This document shows positions 25,757 to 38,700 of a stretch of 64,000 bases of DNA, piece after piece (position 1 is the stretch's first letter; each line of letters starts with the position of its first letter). A program made the position numbers and the translations under genes. The notes below the pieces were generated by a model. That model was not told the DNA's origin. It made no database searches and saw nothing but the letters and a program-made list of their open reading frames with translations. Where the stretch lies: assembly GCA_002633025.1 (NCBI GenBank), contig NMRB01000110.1, forward strand, positions 565,088 through 629,087, in the 5' to 3' direction. Source of the DNA: Notospermus geniculatus (taxonomy: Eukaryota > Nemertea > Pilidiophora > Heteronemertea > Lineidae).

Positions 25757-26023
25757 ATTTAAAGGGGCACGGTGTGCGATCTCTTACTGGTATTTTGACT
25801 GCCGACGTAGAGGGAGTCACCTAGTGGCAGCAATACGAACTACGAAAACACATTAAAATCAATAACGCTTATGAAGGTTTGTTAAAATGTACATGTACAT
25901 GTACGTACGTAGTACATCGGGTCCATTCGCCGACAACGTAATTAGTACCTGGGATTGGAGAGTGTAGCGCACGGCGATGGTGGCGCCGGCTGTCGACAAA
26001 AAATGGCAATACCAGGCTTCTTT
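25757..26023. mobile_element. MITE, TTTAAAGGGGCACGG-ended (copy 1 of family)
   Basis: Left TTTAAAGGGGCACGGT and right CAATACCAGGCTTCTTTAAG form imperfect terminal inverted repeats. The interior (TTTGACTGCCGACGTAG, ..GGTGGCGCCGGCTGTCGA) is shared with 33410-33621, which shows it is a dispersed element. Confidence 0.7.
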
Positions 26024-26739
26024 AAGACGTAAGAAGAATTATGGCATTGTGCATGTTATTTGCAATTTAATAATTCATAAGGAAAATGGTAGTAAGCAAG
26101 CAATACTAACAAGACTAATAAAATATTTTAAAAAACTTGATTGTCTCTTCATTCTGGGGGTAGGCCTACCCCCATTGTTCTACTCGACTTCAATAATTGT
26201 CCTCGCGCTAAAACTTCCTGGCCATGAGAAATAACAACATCATGAAGAAGAAAAATCGTCAAAATGGTAAATGTTACCAGCTTAGCCTTCACAGCGGATA
26301 ATGATAAAATCCTAGTGCCTCTCGTCAGGTAAAAGCCATTAAAATTTCTGAAGCATCACACTCGCAGTCGTCAAGTGGTGATTAGACCAGTGGGACACAT
26401 AATGTTGGCCATATAATGTTTCCTACTCCGGGGATTGCTTTCGATTCTGTAGCTTTTCCAGCTAGTTGATTTCACGCCACAAGCCGTGGGAAAATTTCGT
26501 TCCACAACCTCATACGACAACACCCCACTGAAGTCAAAATTTTCTGACATACAGGGTACATACACTGCATGATGAAGGTCGTCGTAATAAGTTACGAAAG
26601 TACGTACATGGCGTTTTAGTCAAATCAGCTTGTGGTAAATACACCAATTCTCCATAATATCTAAAATTTTTCTGACAAGAGTTCTCTTCAAAAGTAGCTT
26701 TTTCTTGTTGTCAAATGATTAAAAGTCCAACAATCCGCC
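26024..26739. other. Intergenic, nothing recognised
   Basis: Spacer between the MITE and the 3' end of the minus-strand secreted-protein gene. Only short frames; no repeat with clear ends seen. Confidence 0.4.
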
Positions 26740-27624
26740 TCAAACAGTGCAATCATCATATCGTGATGGGAAGCAACGAAATGTATATTTGAAGTGAATA
26801 CTTCCTCTGAAGTTACTGCTCTCATTATACTTGCACCAGCTCGTGACATTGGGGAGAGAGTGTTGTAGAACTGTAGTTTTTTCCTCACATGTTGCCTTTC
26901 CGTTGCATTTTTGTTGAAGCAGACTGAGTTGGGTAACAATCCCCTTTCCTGCCGATGAATCACCGCTATCAGTCAAAGTTTGTACCGAAGTGTTGCAGGT
27001 CTTCACCCACGATGCTCGCTCGACGTACACATGGGAAGGGGTGTTTGATATTGGGCACTCCATACTGAACATAACACCTGCCTTTAAGGTGTCCATGTTC
27101 ACATAATTATAATGGTATAAGCCCGGGTCGAACCACCCTTTACGAGCTGTAAAGACAAACAATATTTAGTAGAAATCATTCCTTGGGCTCAAATTTCTTG
27201 AATGTAGTTGTAATTCACAAATTATCATTCGGAGGAAATAGTCGTCCATGCTGTACAAAGTGTAGCCTGCAAACATTGCCCATTTTACACCATCCTACTT
27301 ACCCACGACATTGTACAGCGCATATCCTTCGCTACTTTCTTTGCATTCAGCTTGCTGAAACTTCCTGTCGTAAAAAAGGCAATATCCGTTTCGAAATGCA
27401 CATGAACGACACCTCCCAAGATTGTTAACTGTTGTGCATTCCAAGGAGCACTCCAGAATAGATGATACCTGTTGCACCTTAAAACTAGGGTAGTCACTGT
27501 ACTGACAGCTTTCGCCCACCAATTGGAAATCCTTCTCAATCTTAACGCATGTTGAACTCAGAGTCGTAGCAATATAACAGAGTGCAACAGTCGCGAGAAG
27601 TAGAGAAAGTAGGTAGTAGTTCAT
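26740..27624 (-). CDS. Secreted PAN/apple-like plus SUEL-lectin-like protein
   Basis: Two exons, 27624-27303 and 27146-26740, join in phase (G|CT) to 242 residues. The start at MNYYLL is chosen because a classic signal peptide follows (LLSLLLATVALCYIATTLSS); an in-frame Met further up at 27705 would bury it. The first domain (TCVKIEKDF to GYALYNVV) has the cysteine pattern and length of a PAN/apple fold, often used for protein or carbohydrate binding. The second resembles a galactose/rhamnose-binding SUEL lectin: ECPISNTPSHVYVERASW, QQKCNGKATCEEK, then IHFKYTFRCFPS. There is no membrane anchor, so it should be secreted. The domain calls rest on motif memory; a different Cys-rich extracellular protein is possible. 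Confidence 0.72.
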
Positions 27625-27705
27625 GGTTTGGAGTTGAAAATGACAATCAAGTGACGAATGCAATGTTATTAGTCCTTTACACAAAATATACCAGGTACAA
27701 ATCAA

Positions 27706-28730
27706 GGCAACTTTATTTCTTGGCAGTCGTTAGCACACTGTGATGAGGGCAGTTCAAACCGCGTTATTCATCGCCAATCCATTTGGCATATTCATCTCTC
27801 ATCGGAAATAGTACACTTTAGCTTTCCATTTTAAGTGGGCTCAAACCAAGGATGGTAAAGCTAAGGACTCTCGAAAAATGGCCTGGTCTGCGTTGATTAC
27901 CACACTGGATACAATTCGATAGCTTCAAACACTGAAAACTGTAAATATAAAAGCATTTGAACGGTTCTGGCAAAATAAGCACCATTTTCATTGCCAGTTT
28001 TTATATCAGCGAAATGAAAACTGTGTAATATATAAAATATACGGAAGTCTCATGATGTACTGTACAGTACATGTAAGTTCGTTTTATTATCAAACATGAC
28101 AGTATATACACGTATATTTTTTTACTGATATCTACATAATACTTAACCCAGGAAAGTCAAAGAGCAAACGTATCGTCGATATTTTGAGATCTCCGGCAGA
28201 ACGTTTTCCGTCAGTCAACGAGAACGAACGCAAAGGAGGTGGAATCCAAGCGAATGCCAACACGTTTGCGCACACGGAAAAAGTCCTGCCGAAGGAGTCC
28301 ATTTATATAAGGTAGGTGTACTTTAACTCCTTTTTAGTGGCAGAGCAATCTTATTGATGTCATCCATATCAGAGTAATGACAATACATGTATTTCTTAAC
28401 ATCTAATTTTGCGATTACATCACAAACACTGGGAGGGAAGTAACTGAAAGTGGGAACCTCATACCATAAATTCGAAATCAGCCATCAACATCATGAGACA
28501 TTCGATTATCTCTATTACAGGTCTTCTATTTCCTGACAGAACACCTCGACGCAACAGTCACTACACTCACTGCAACAATACTTTGGCATGAGGAAGTGTT
28601 AACGATATTTCCAGTTGTTGTCGGCGACACCTTGAACACTGTTCCCCAACGAGCAGGCGTAACCACATTCACAACACAGACACACACGCACACCAATCAC
28701 GCACCTCCGTTGAAATACATGTACTCTATA
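27706..28730. other. Spacer upstream of the secreted-protein gene, nothing recognised
   Basis: Holds the presumed promoter of the minus-strand gene starting at 27624 and the region beyond the 3' end of the channel gene. A CA-rich patch (ACACAGACACACACGCACACC, near 28675) is the only simple repeat noted. Confidence 0.4.
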
Positions 28731-31700
28731 TTTCGTGACAACCTCACCATCAACCATCATTTTAGGTGTTTACGGCCATTATTGAACTTCCATCAATTTC
28801 AAATTCACTGCTATGCTTATCGAATTCACACAAAAAATTCGTTTTTAAATAGCACCATAAAGTTTTAAAGACAATTCGATGACCTACCTCAGGGTCGCTT
28901 AGTAAAAACATCGGTGCCTCTCACCATAACGTTGGTGCCTTCGATCGACGGTCAAAACAATTTTTCAGGTGAGTGAGGCAGCCAATCGTAACTAGCTTTT
29001 CCGGACATCCGTATCNCAATCGTAACTAGCTTTTCCGGAGATCCGTATTACCCCCCCCCCTCCCCGCATCCCCCTCTCGGAACCAGTGATGTCTCGCGTC
29101 AGCCTGTAGGTAGGCTGACTTGTTTTTCCTTGTATTTATGGATGAAAGAAATAAACCGTTATTTACAACAGAAAAACCGTCTACATGTACTTCGTACTGA
29201 TAGGGGCCTAGTCATCCAAAAATTGTCCACGCCAGATTCTCATTTCAATATTCATTTTTTATGTCAATGGTTTTGCGTTGACTGTGTATAGTAAATCCAA
29301 TAAGTGATGTTAAAGACGGCAAAGGCTAAAGGAAAGCAAAATCTTGAGTAAAAATCTGTTACATCTGCCCCGTCGAAAAATGTTACACAACGTTTTAGGT
29401 TCCTGTTGGAGGCCGAGGGCCCGAGAGAGACGTGAGACTGAAGACTCGTTCCCGTCGAACTGTGTCGGAGGCGGACATGAACTTCTTCATCTTCGTAGTA
29501 ATTCTGAAAAGAAACGTTATGAATGTCAACAGCATTTGGGACGGCAGGCCACTGGGAGAAATAAATAAACAGGCCGTATTCTCTATAAGTCATCATGTGA
29601 CCAAATGGTGCTCCCCATTACTGCGAGTGAAATCACTCGCTGGATTATCAGCCGGACACCAAAAGGAAGTACCAGCACGATACCAGTTACCTTATGATTT
29701 GTCGTCTGCTCACAGCTGTCGCCAGGCCCGTCAATAGGTGTCTCTACTATATCCATCGTGGTATTGTTGGCATTGTCCGAGAGAAATGACCTTGTTTGTT
29801 TCATTTCTTCTTCTAATTTGTTCTTCTCAGCGTCCGCACGGCGAGCAAAAAAGTTTGCAATAGCAAACTCAATGAGAGCCCCAAAAACAAAAGATAGGCA
29901 AGTTGCCATCCAAACGTCTATAGCCTTTATATACGAAACTCTCGGTAACTGAGATCTCGCGCCAGCGCTCTGTGTCGTAATAGCGACGACCGTGAGGAGT
30001 CCGAGCGATATTCTCGCTGGCGCCGCCTTGTAGTCAATCCAGAAACTAACCCATGACAGGAAGACGTAAAGAATACTTGGCACGTAAGTCTGTATAATGT
30101 AATAGCCGCTTTCTCTTCGGAAATAGAATTTGGCATACAGACAAGTAAAAGACCCTGAAATGAAAAGAAATCCGCAATAAATAAAGACAGCCTCCTGAGT
30201 AGTTTGCATATTTCAGTCTATTCAGGCCTGATGGGTTAATCCATCATCGGCTACCATACACAATCCCTGACGACTCTGACGCGACTAGCGTCCGGGGATG
30301 GTCATCATATCACGCCGTGTCAATCATCGTCAAGGTCGCATCAATTGTGCGGTGATAATAGGTCTAGGCGCCGGCCACGGTCATTCCTGTCTCGACCCGG
30401 CGCCGTGAGTGATGCATCTCGCGGCTCTCGCTCTCGATACGCGATATCGATATCGCCAATCGGACAACTGGCAAGGCCTATGTCATGATGTAACCTAGCT
30501 GAGGCAAGGCACGAAGTAGGCAGCGATGTCCGAGGATGAGAAGTGCAGCTACAGACAGCGCATTTTCAACATCTGCTGAGCTAGCCTATGTAGCAATGTC
30601 AATTTGACAACGGGTATGCTGATCTCGGCCGTTCGGCATGTTCGGTAAGTTTAGTATTTTTGACGCTACATGTAGGCCTACATTTCTTCGTGCACGCACG
30701 CAGTTGCCATAATTGACGCACATGAACAAGTAGACCTAGGCCTAGGCCTAAAACCAGATGCTGGTTGGAGTGCGAATGGGTAAATCTTCCAGACATNTTT
30801 CGTGACAACCTCACCATCAACCATCATTTTAGGTGTTTACGGCCATTATTGAACTTCCATCAATTTCAAATTCACTGCTATGCTTATCGAATTCACACAA
30901 AAAATTCGTTTTTAAATAGCACCATAAAGTTTTAAAGACAATTCGATGACCTACCTCAGGGTCGCTTAGTAAAAACATCGGTGCCTCTCACCATAACGTT
31001 GGTGCCTTCGATCGACGGTCAAAACAATTTTTCAGGTGAGTGAGGCAGCCAATCGTAACTAGCTTTTCCGGACATCCGTATCACCCCCCCCCCCTCCTCC
31101 CCGCATCCCCCTCTCGGAACCAGTGATGTCTCGCGTCAGCCTGTAGGTAGGCTGACTTGTTTTTCCTTGTATTTATGGATGAAAGAAATAAACCGTTATT
31201 TACAACAGAAAAATCGTGTACTTCGTACTGGTAGGGGCCTAGTCATCCAAAAATTGTCCACGCCAGATTCTCATTTCAATATTCATTTTTTATGTCAATG
31301 GTTTTGCGTTGACTGTGTATAGTAAATCCAATAAGTGATGTTAAAGACGGCAAATGCTAAAGGAAAGCAAAATCTCGAGTAAAAATCTGTTACATCTGCC
31401 CCGTCGAAAAATGTTACACAACGTTTTAGGTTCCTGTTGGAGACCGAGGGCCCGAGGGAGACATGAGACTGAAGACTCGTTCCCGTCGAACTGTGTCGGA
31501 GGCGGACGTGAACTTCTTCATCTTCGTAGTAATTCTGAAAAGAAACGTTATCAATGTCAACAGCATTTGGGACGGCAGGCCATTGGGAGAAATAAATAAA
31601 CAGGCCGTATTCTCTACAAGTCATCACGTGACCAAATGGTGCTCCCCATTACTGCGAGTGAAATCACTCGCTGGATTATCAGCCGAATACACCAAAAGGA

Positions 31701-32798
31701 AGTACCAGCACGATACCAGTTACCTTATGATTTGTCGTCTGCTCACAGCTGTCGCCAGGCCCGTCAATAGGTGTCTCTACTATATCCATCGTGGTATTGT
31801 TGGCATTGTCCGAGAGAAATGACCTTGTTTGTTTCATTTCTTCTTCTAATTTGTTCTTCTCAGCGTCAGCACGACGGGCAAAAAAGTTTGCAATAGCAAA
31901 CTCAATGAGAGCCCCAAACACAAAAGATAGGCAAGTTGCCATCCAAACGTCTATAGCCTTTATATACGAAACTCTCGGTAACTGAGATCTCGCGCCCGCG
32001 CTCTGTGTCGTAATAGCGACCACGGTGAGGAGTCCGAGCGATATTCTCGCTGGCGCCGCCTTGTAGTCAATCCAGAAACTAACCCATGACAGGAAGACGT
32101 AAAGAATACTTGGCACGTATGTTTGTATAATGTAATAGCCGCTTTCTCTTCGGAAATAGAATTTGGCATAGAGACAAGTAAAAGACCCTGAAATGAAAAG
32201 AAATCCGCACTAAATAAAGACAGCCTCCTGAGTAGTTTGCATATTTCAGTCTATTCAGGCCTGATGGGTTAATCCATCATCGGCTACCATACGCAATCCC
32301 TGACGACTCTGACGCGACTAGCGTCCGGGGATGGTCATCATTTCATCACGCCGTGTCAATCATCGTCAAGGTCGCATCAATTGTGCGGTGATAATAGGTC
32401 TAGGCGCCGGCCACGGTCATTCCTGTCTCGACCGCCGTGAGTGATGCATCTCGCGGCTCTCGCTCTCGATACCCGATATCGATATCGCCAATCGGACAAC
32501 AGGCAAGGCCTATGATGTAACCTAGCTGAGGCAAGGCACGAAGTAGGCAGCGATGTCCGAGGATGAGAAGTGCAGCTACAGACAGCGCATTTTCAACATC
32601 TGCGGAGGATATAGCCTATGTAGCAATGTCAATTTGACAACAGGTATGCTGATCTCGGCCGTTCGGCACTCTTCGGTAAGTTTAGTATTTTTGACGCTAC
32701 ATGTACATTTCTTCGTGCACGCACGCAGTTGCCACAATTGACGCACATGAACAAGTAGACCTAGGCCTAAAACCAGATGCTGGTTGGAGTGGCGAAGG
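28731..32798. repeat. Near-identical direct duplication of about 2 kb across the N at 30797
   Basis: 28731-30781 and 30798-32798 match almost base for base, including introns, both terminal channel exons and a poly-C tract. The second copy begins exactly after the single N at 30797. A second N at 29016, at the poly-C tract, adds a 33-base stutter (CAATCGTAACTAGC repeated). The pattern is that of two haplotypes or contig ends in series. Confidence 0.85.
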
Positions 32799-35700
32799 TG
32801 CTGGACAGCTTCACTAGCCTCACTCGACCATCGGAATCTCCGGTGCGAGGCCTACCAGTCTGTGTGCGTGGTAGGCCTACGCAGCTCCCAACTAGACAAC
32901 CCTGTGTATTCAAAGGACCATCAATGTATCTAGGCCCCTATAGGCCTAGTGGAGCGGTGTTTTCGATAGCCTAATGTAGCCCTACCCTGAGATGCGCCGC
33001 TCTTAGGCCTAAATTTTCTTCACCCTCTTTAACGTTAACATGCAAACTTCTGGTATAATAGACCTACATTGTACATGTGTACAGTCTCTGTCATATTGAT
33101 TGGGCCATTAATGTGCCGATTCCCAAGTAACCGCGAAAGGAAACCAGTGAAATGATACGACTGAAATATAGGAAGCAATCCACTTTTCTTCGATATTTAG
33201 TGATATCCTACCACTTACCCAATAAATAGTTCTTCGTGCAATTACCCCATTTGATATCGGTAATGGTAAACTCTGGTAATTCTAATTCGTCGTTCTTCTG
33301 AATAGCGTTCGTACCAGATAGCCATTCAAACATTACTTCTCTTGTCGTGTAACCGTCTGCAAGAAGCATTGCAAAGTACGATCTCATGCTGTAGCCCAAG
33401 ATGTAACAAAGTTAAAGGAGAACGGTATTGGATCTCTAATGCGTTATTTGACTGCCGACGTAGGGAGCCACCTAGCGGCAGCAACACAAACTACAAAAAT
33501 CCATTCCAAAATGTACGCAGTAAATCGGGTCATTCGCCGAAACGTATTTAATCCCTTGGGTTGGAGAGTGGCGCGGTGGCGCCGGCTGTCGAGAAAAAGT
33601 GTCAATACCGTGCTCCTTTAACATCAAAATACTTATATATAATCAGTTATAATGCTAGTGCATTTACTCACTCAGTGAAAAACCGTCATAGAGAAATTGA
33701 GTGTACAAAATCAATTCTTGACTGACATAAACCATTTCGAGTGAGTACAAATTTTATGCAATACATTTTGGCCTATTAAATCACACCACTTTTACATCTA
33801 CTAAGTGCATTCGTATTCTCCTCATTGCATTGATACCAGCGTACTTACAGCTCTCCATGTACATGCCACATACTTGGATATCATGTGGATAAAACTCGAG
33901 GTTCATATGACACGTCAATGTAATGGACATTCTGAAAAAAACGAAAGTGGCATATCTGATTAGGTTAGCAAATCTGAAAAACATTCACAACACTTAGCAA
34001 ACATTACAAGTATTTTACTCGGTACTACTTGTATTTTCAAGCTCTTTGACAGGATGGATACGTCCAAGTTACACTTCTGAAGAAACGCAAATGACATGAA
34101 TGACAGGCTTTGGCAAAGCTAGTAGAATTAAGCACCCTTCTCTCTTATCTTACCACTCTTGCTGCGCGACAATTCTGTCTCCCCGAGAGCAGCTTCTTCG
34201 TTTCACTGGCACACCTACCTGAGTTCCCGTCTCACTGAACATGTGACTCCTGTTCTCGCGGGTTACTAGTATTACCGTTATGATCTCGCCTCACCTTGGT
34301 TGTTTGACTTGCTCTTTCTCTCAGAGCAGTATTGCTAAGTTGGACATATTATCTTCTCACGGATCCATCTTGTCTCGGTGACACATCGGAGTAGAGCATA
34401 AAGGAACGGAGTTTCTTCACTTACAATCCGCTTATAGCTTCGATCACACATGAGGTTCACCAAGATCATCCATCTCTCTTCTCTCTTATTCTTGAACCTT
34501 TCTTCTTTACCTCCGGAGTAAAAAAAGGTGCAAGAGGCACAATACTAGGAATATCAATAGAACCGTTGCTGTATTGGTCAAGCTGCTTCTTTGCTCTACA
34601 TGCACTGAATTAGTATACCTTCTTAAGCCTAGTTTATACTTCGACGCAAGACCATCGGCGTCCGACGCACGATCAAAATCTGGACGCCGACCTAATGGTG
34701 TCTGCATACAGATTTTGATCGGGCGTCGGACGCCGATGGTCCTGCGTCGAAGTATAAACTCACCCATAAGCCTACTTCATTAGGTCGGCGTCCAGATTTT
34801 GATCGCGCGTCGGACGCCGATGGTCGTGCGTCGAAGTATAAACCAGGCTTTACACATGAAGAAACAGCTTTGGCCAAGCCAGCAACGGCTCCATTGATAC
34901 TAGTATCTGTGTTTCTTTCATGTTGTCCTCCTGCTAGAGTGGCGTAACTGAAGTGCACTTGTATAGGTGTAGTATACCTACCTTCAGAGCTGCAATATTT
35001 CATAACTACTTACTCTTCACAGCTAGTGGTTTTGACTCAGTTTGGCATCACCTCACTTACTTTTCACTGAGAGTAATCTGACCGTGTGGAGTCACACTCA
35101 GCAACCGGTTATCGTGGGTTATGGTATGAACGTATCCTTTCTTTTCATTTATGAAGTATAAATCAGGGCTCCAGATTTTCTTGTGCATGTAACTCAGCGT
35201 CATTGACTCGTTGTAGTCAGGGAAGTAGGCCAAGCGGCTGTCATTCCACACTCGTCGGAGGTACACGTTGACGGAGTAGTCCTGGAATGAATTCAGAAAA
35301 CGTCAACAATTTGCAACCACGTTTTCACCTTTTATGTCAACATAAATAGATGCCCTCCCTTCGACCAATCTTGTGATGAGTCCCATTGGCTCGACGAGAC
35401 CGAGTATGTCCCTCTAATCTCTCTAATCGATTCATCATCCAACACCGTCTTAGCAGGATCGACGAGAAGACTGACTCGATATCCCAGGCCAACTGTCTGC
35501 AAGAAAGTAATCTTTCAAACTTTCTTTCAAATCATCCATTCTCTAACGTTCAATCTTGGCGACTGACGCCGTGTATTGAAGCTTGTAAAATCCATTAATG
35601 ATGATACGGCCAGAGTGATTTCTTATAAGTCAATCTCCTAAATTGACATAGCGATACTGCTTGTCTGGTAACGATGTCCTACTTTTAGTCACCCTAAAAC

Positions 35701-38700
35701 CATCTTGATCAGTCGGAATGCTTTCAAAAGCCCAGATGTCTCCTTTGAGATATGCAATTCCTTGAACAAATTCTCACTGGCTTAAGTTTAGCTCAAGAAT
35801 CATACATACTATTAAGGACACATTACTGAGGACCAAATCTCTATGGATGACTCCACCTAAAGTCATAAAACTTTTAAGTAATATTTCATTGCACATGAAA
35901 GCAAAGGTGTTAAATGTGAAATGGACATGACAGAGAGGGAACATATGATGACGTAAACTTTTCGCATATAGTTCAGTGGAACTCTCTGCAAAAACAAGAG
36001 GCCAATCTGTCTGTGAATCAGATCGAGAAAAAAATGAATTAGCAAATGAGTCTATGCCCTGTCCTGTTTGGTATGCATAGGTCCAACACTGCGTTGCCGC
36101 AAATCCTAACTTGTTGATCATTAGGAGGAAGAGGGAAAGAGTTCGAGTTATCACAAGCAATACCTTATGCAATCATACAAAGGTCATTAAGACATACAAT
36201 TGCTCTGACTTCGAAGAAGGATGTGCCAAGATCAGTTTAGGTAGCCATCCGTTATTACTAGACATTTGGGATAATGGAGTAGACGGACTCTGGTGATCGC
36301 TCCGTTCGATGTGTGGGCCATTTTTCCTATCGCCGCGGATGCTTTTCAATCACTTAATCTCTTCCCAGAGGAGAGAAACCACATCTCTAAATGGGTGGTG
36401 TGATATGAGGTAGGAATCTCTGTGAAGGGACTGGTAATGTGGGACACCAATCACTCTGTTATTTGCATAATTCAATGCCACTGGGATGGGAAATAAAATC
36501 AGCCTGGGTCTAATAAGAAATATTGGTCCCTGGATAAAAAACTTAGAAACCTTTTGCAATGATGCCGAAATATAGAACTCTCCAAGGCGTCTTTTGCTGT
36601 GTGTTTTTTCTAAAACTGTACCTACATGTATACCAATATCGTAAAAACATTCTCATACTCATCCGGTGCATGCTAATGGGTGCTCATTTCAGAGGTGCTG
36701 TATTATTGTGGTCGCGTTTTCTCGCAGCCGCGGTTTCTATTCGGACCAAAGTGGTTTAGTAAGTATACCCCAGACATGCCAGAACGTTTAAAGCACACTC
36801 AGTATCGGTCAGTCTGACTTCTCTATATGCTAGCCTGTTCCTCTCTCGCACATGGAATAACAAGTGCCAAGAGAGGAGCAATCAGCCCATAAACGGCAAT
36901 GACCCTTGATGGATAATGACGCCGCGCATGGCATGATTGGTGATGATGATGAAAATGTTATACCACCACTGTTCTTTCATGTTACGAAGTCCTGGGGTCA
37001 CTGCATTAAATGCGAGTCAGGAAGAGGCAGGCAAATGAAATCCATTTCAACTGCAGTTACCGAGCTTTTTACCAATTTATTGCGCCGAAGATCGTGTAAT
37101 TGCGTTTTTCTTCTGCCAGTTCCCCGAAATATGTTGAAGTTGCTTGAAGCAATACAACGTAGATTCTCATTTTCACAGCAAAAAAGAAGCTGTTATTCCC
37201 GAACACTCGTGGCACTCAGTGGCGCGTCTGTGTGGTCTCCTTCCAACAAAGATGATGTCAGAAGTTTGGTACCGTACAATTACAATGGCCACTGGCACGC
37301 CTAAGCTGATTATTAAGCGGGCCATGAGGACAAAAGTTTAGGCGGAAGAGGTAATTTCGGCAAGGCTCCGTATCGTCGATCCGTGTTACGACGTATGACT
37401 TTGATAGAAAATGCATTAGCTCTATACGTCATACGTGACTCGTATCGACGATACGGCCTTGCCGAAGAAGTCCTATTTAATACTTTGTCTGAGACGATGC
37501 GTTTGGTGGTGTTATATCATGCTTGGACAGTAGGTCAAATGAATAAAGACTAGCAAATGCTTTTACTTCAGATTTGTACAGCATTGCCTGGTACATTTGG
37601 ATTGCAAAATTCAAGTAAAAACATTAACTAGTCTTTATTCATATGACTCACTGAACAGCCACGGCTTCATGTGGGAGAACTAGTAGGCGACCATCTTTTT
37701 GGAAAGGTCTGTACGTTCTCAGATGGTCGATATGCCTTGGTCAGTTCGTGTCAATATAATGGAAGCTTGGAAGAAGTGGTCAAGTGTCGGCAACGAAGCT
37801 AGATTGGAAAACTGTTTCGTATGTATCGAAACCCACGATTGGATTTTCGCAATATAGGAAAGGAACAGTTACCAAGTGCTGTTGACGGCACTTGCATCGT
37901 GGCTTTGGTACTGAACGAGGTTTCAGATGTTGGGGAAGTGCTGTATCCCATATCACTAGCATGATACGGCACTGGCATGGCGTGGTTTGCTGATCATGAC
38001 CACAAAGTAGGTCCTTATACATGTACATGCACAATGTATGTACGTACATGTAGATTCATCTGCTTTTGCCTCTTCGGTAAAGAACGCAGTCAAACATGGC
38101 ATTTTTTTCATCATGTTGATATAAACTTGGAATCTGCACCCTCCGAAGTGGATGTCGTGTCAAAGCTATCAAATACTTTTGTAAGTCCAACTCTCATAAC
38201 AATTACTTCCATTAGCAATGCTATTTGACGAGTGGAACGCGCCAGTTCGATTGAAGTCACTCGAACCCTGTTCTTATTTGCACGAGCTAATGCGAAGGAG
38301 AAGTCAACTGGGACTGGGTAGAGCGTTATCCACTCTTGGCTTTCTATCAGCCATATTCCTCAGAAATGTTGTCCTCGTACACTCAAGGAATCACACCCGC
38401 CCATAATGGTGAATCCAACCTTGTGAATTCCTGATGCTCAGATTATGGCGGCATGTGTACGTCCTGATGAAGATATCTTCCTAGCTCCCTCTCGCGAAAG
38501 AGGGTGAGTGACGTCTTAGAATGTTGCCAAGTTGGTCAGGCTGACTGTTACAAATATTGACTGGGGACACTACCTGGTAATCTGTTGACTCACGAGGGCA
38601 GTTAAAATGGTATCATCATTCCGAGCATGCACCCACTCAGGAGGTTTTGATTTTAATTTACGTACAAAACTGATGTGCACCTACCATGTGTATCTCATCC

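Noticed and set aside
25977-26234. 85-codon plus-strand frame
   Set aside because: Starts inside a MITE whose second copy does not keep the frame open.
29504-29551. Longer version of the last channel exon starting at WPAVPN after CTCCCAG
   Set aside because: The acceptor AG is absent in the duplicate copy, whereas the internal TTTCTTTTCAG is intact in both and keeps the frame.
36906-37304. 132-codon plus-strand frame inside the channel intron
   Set aside because: No domain or coding signature; a chance frame.
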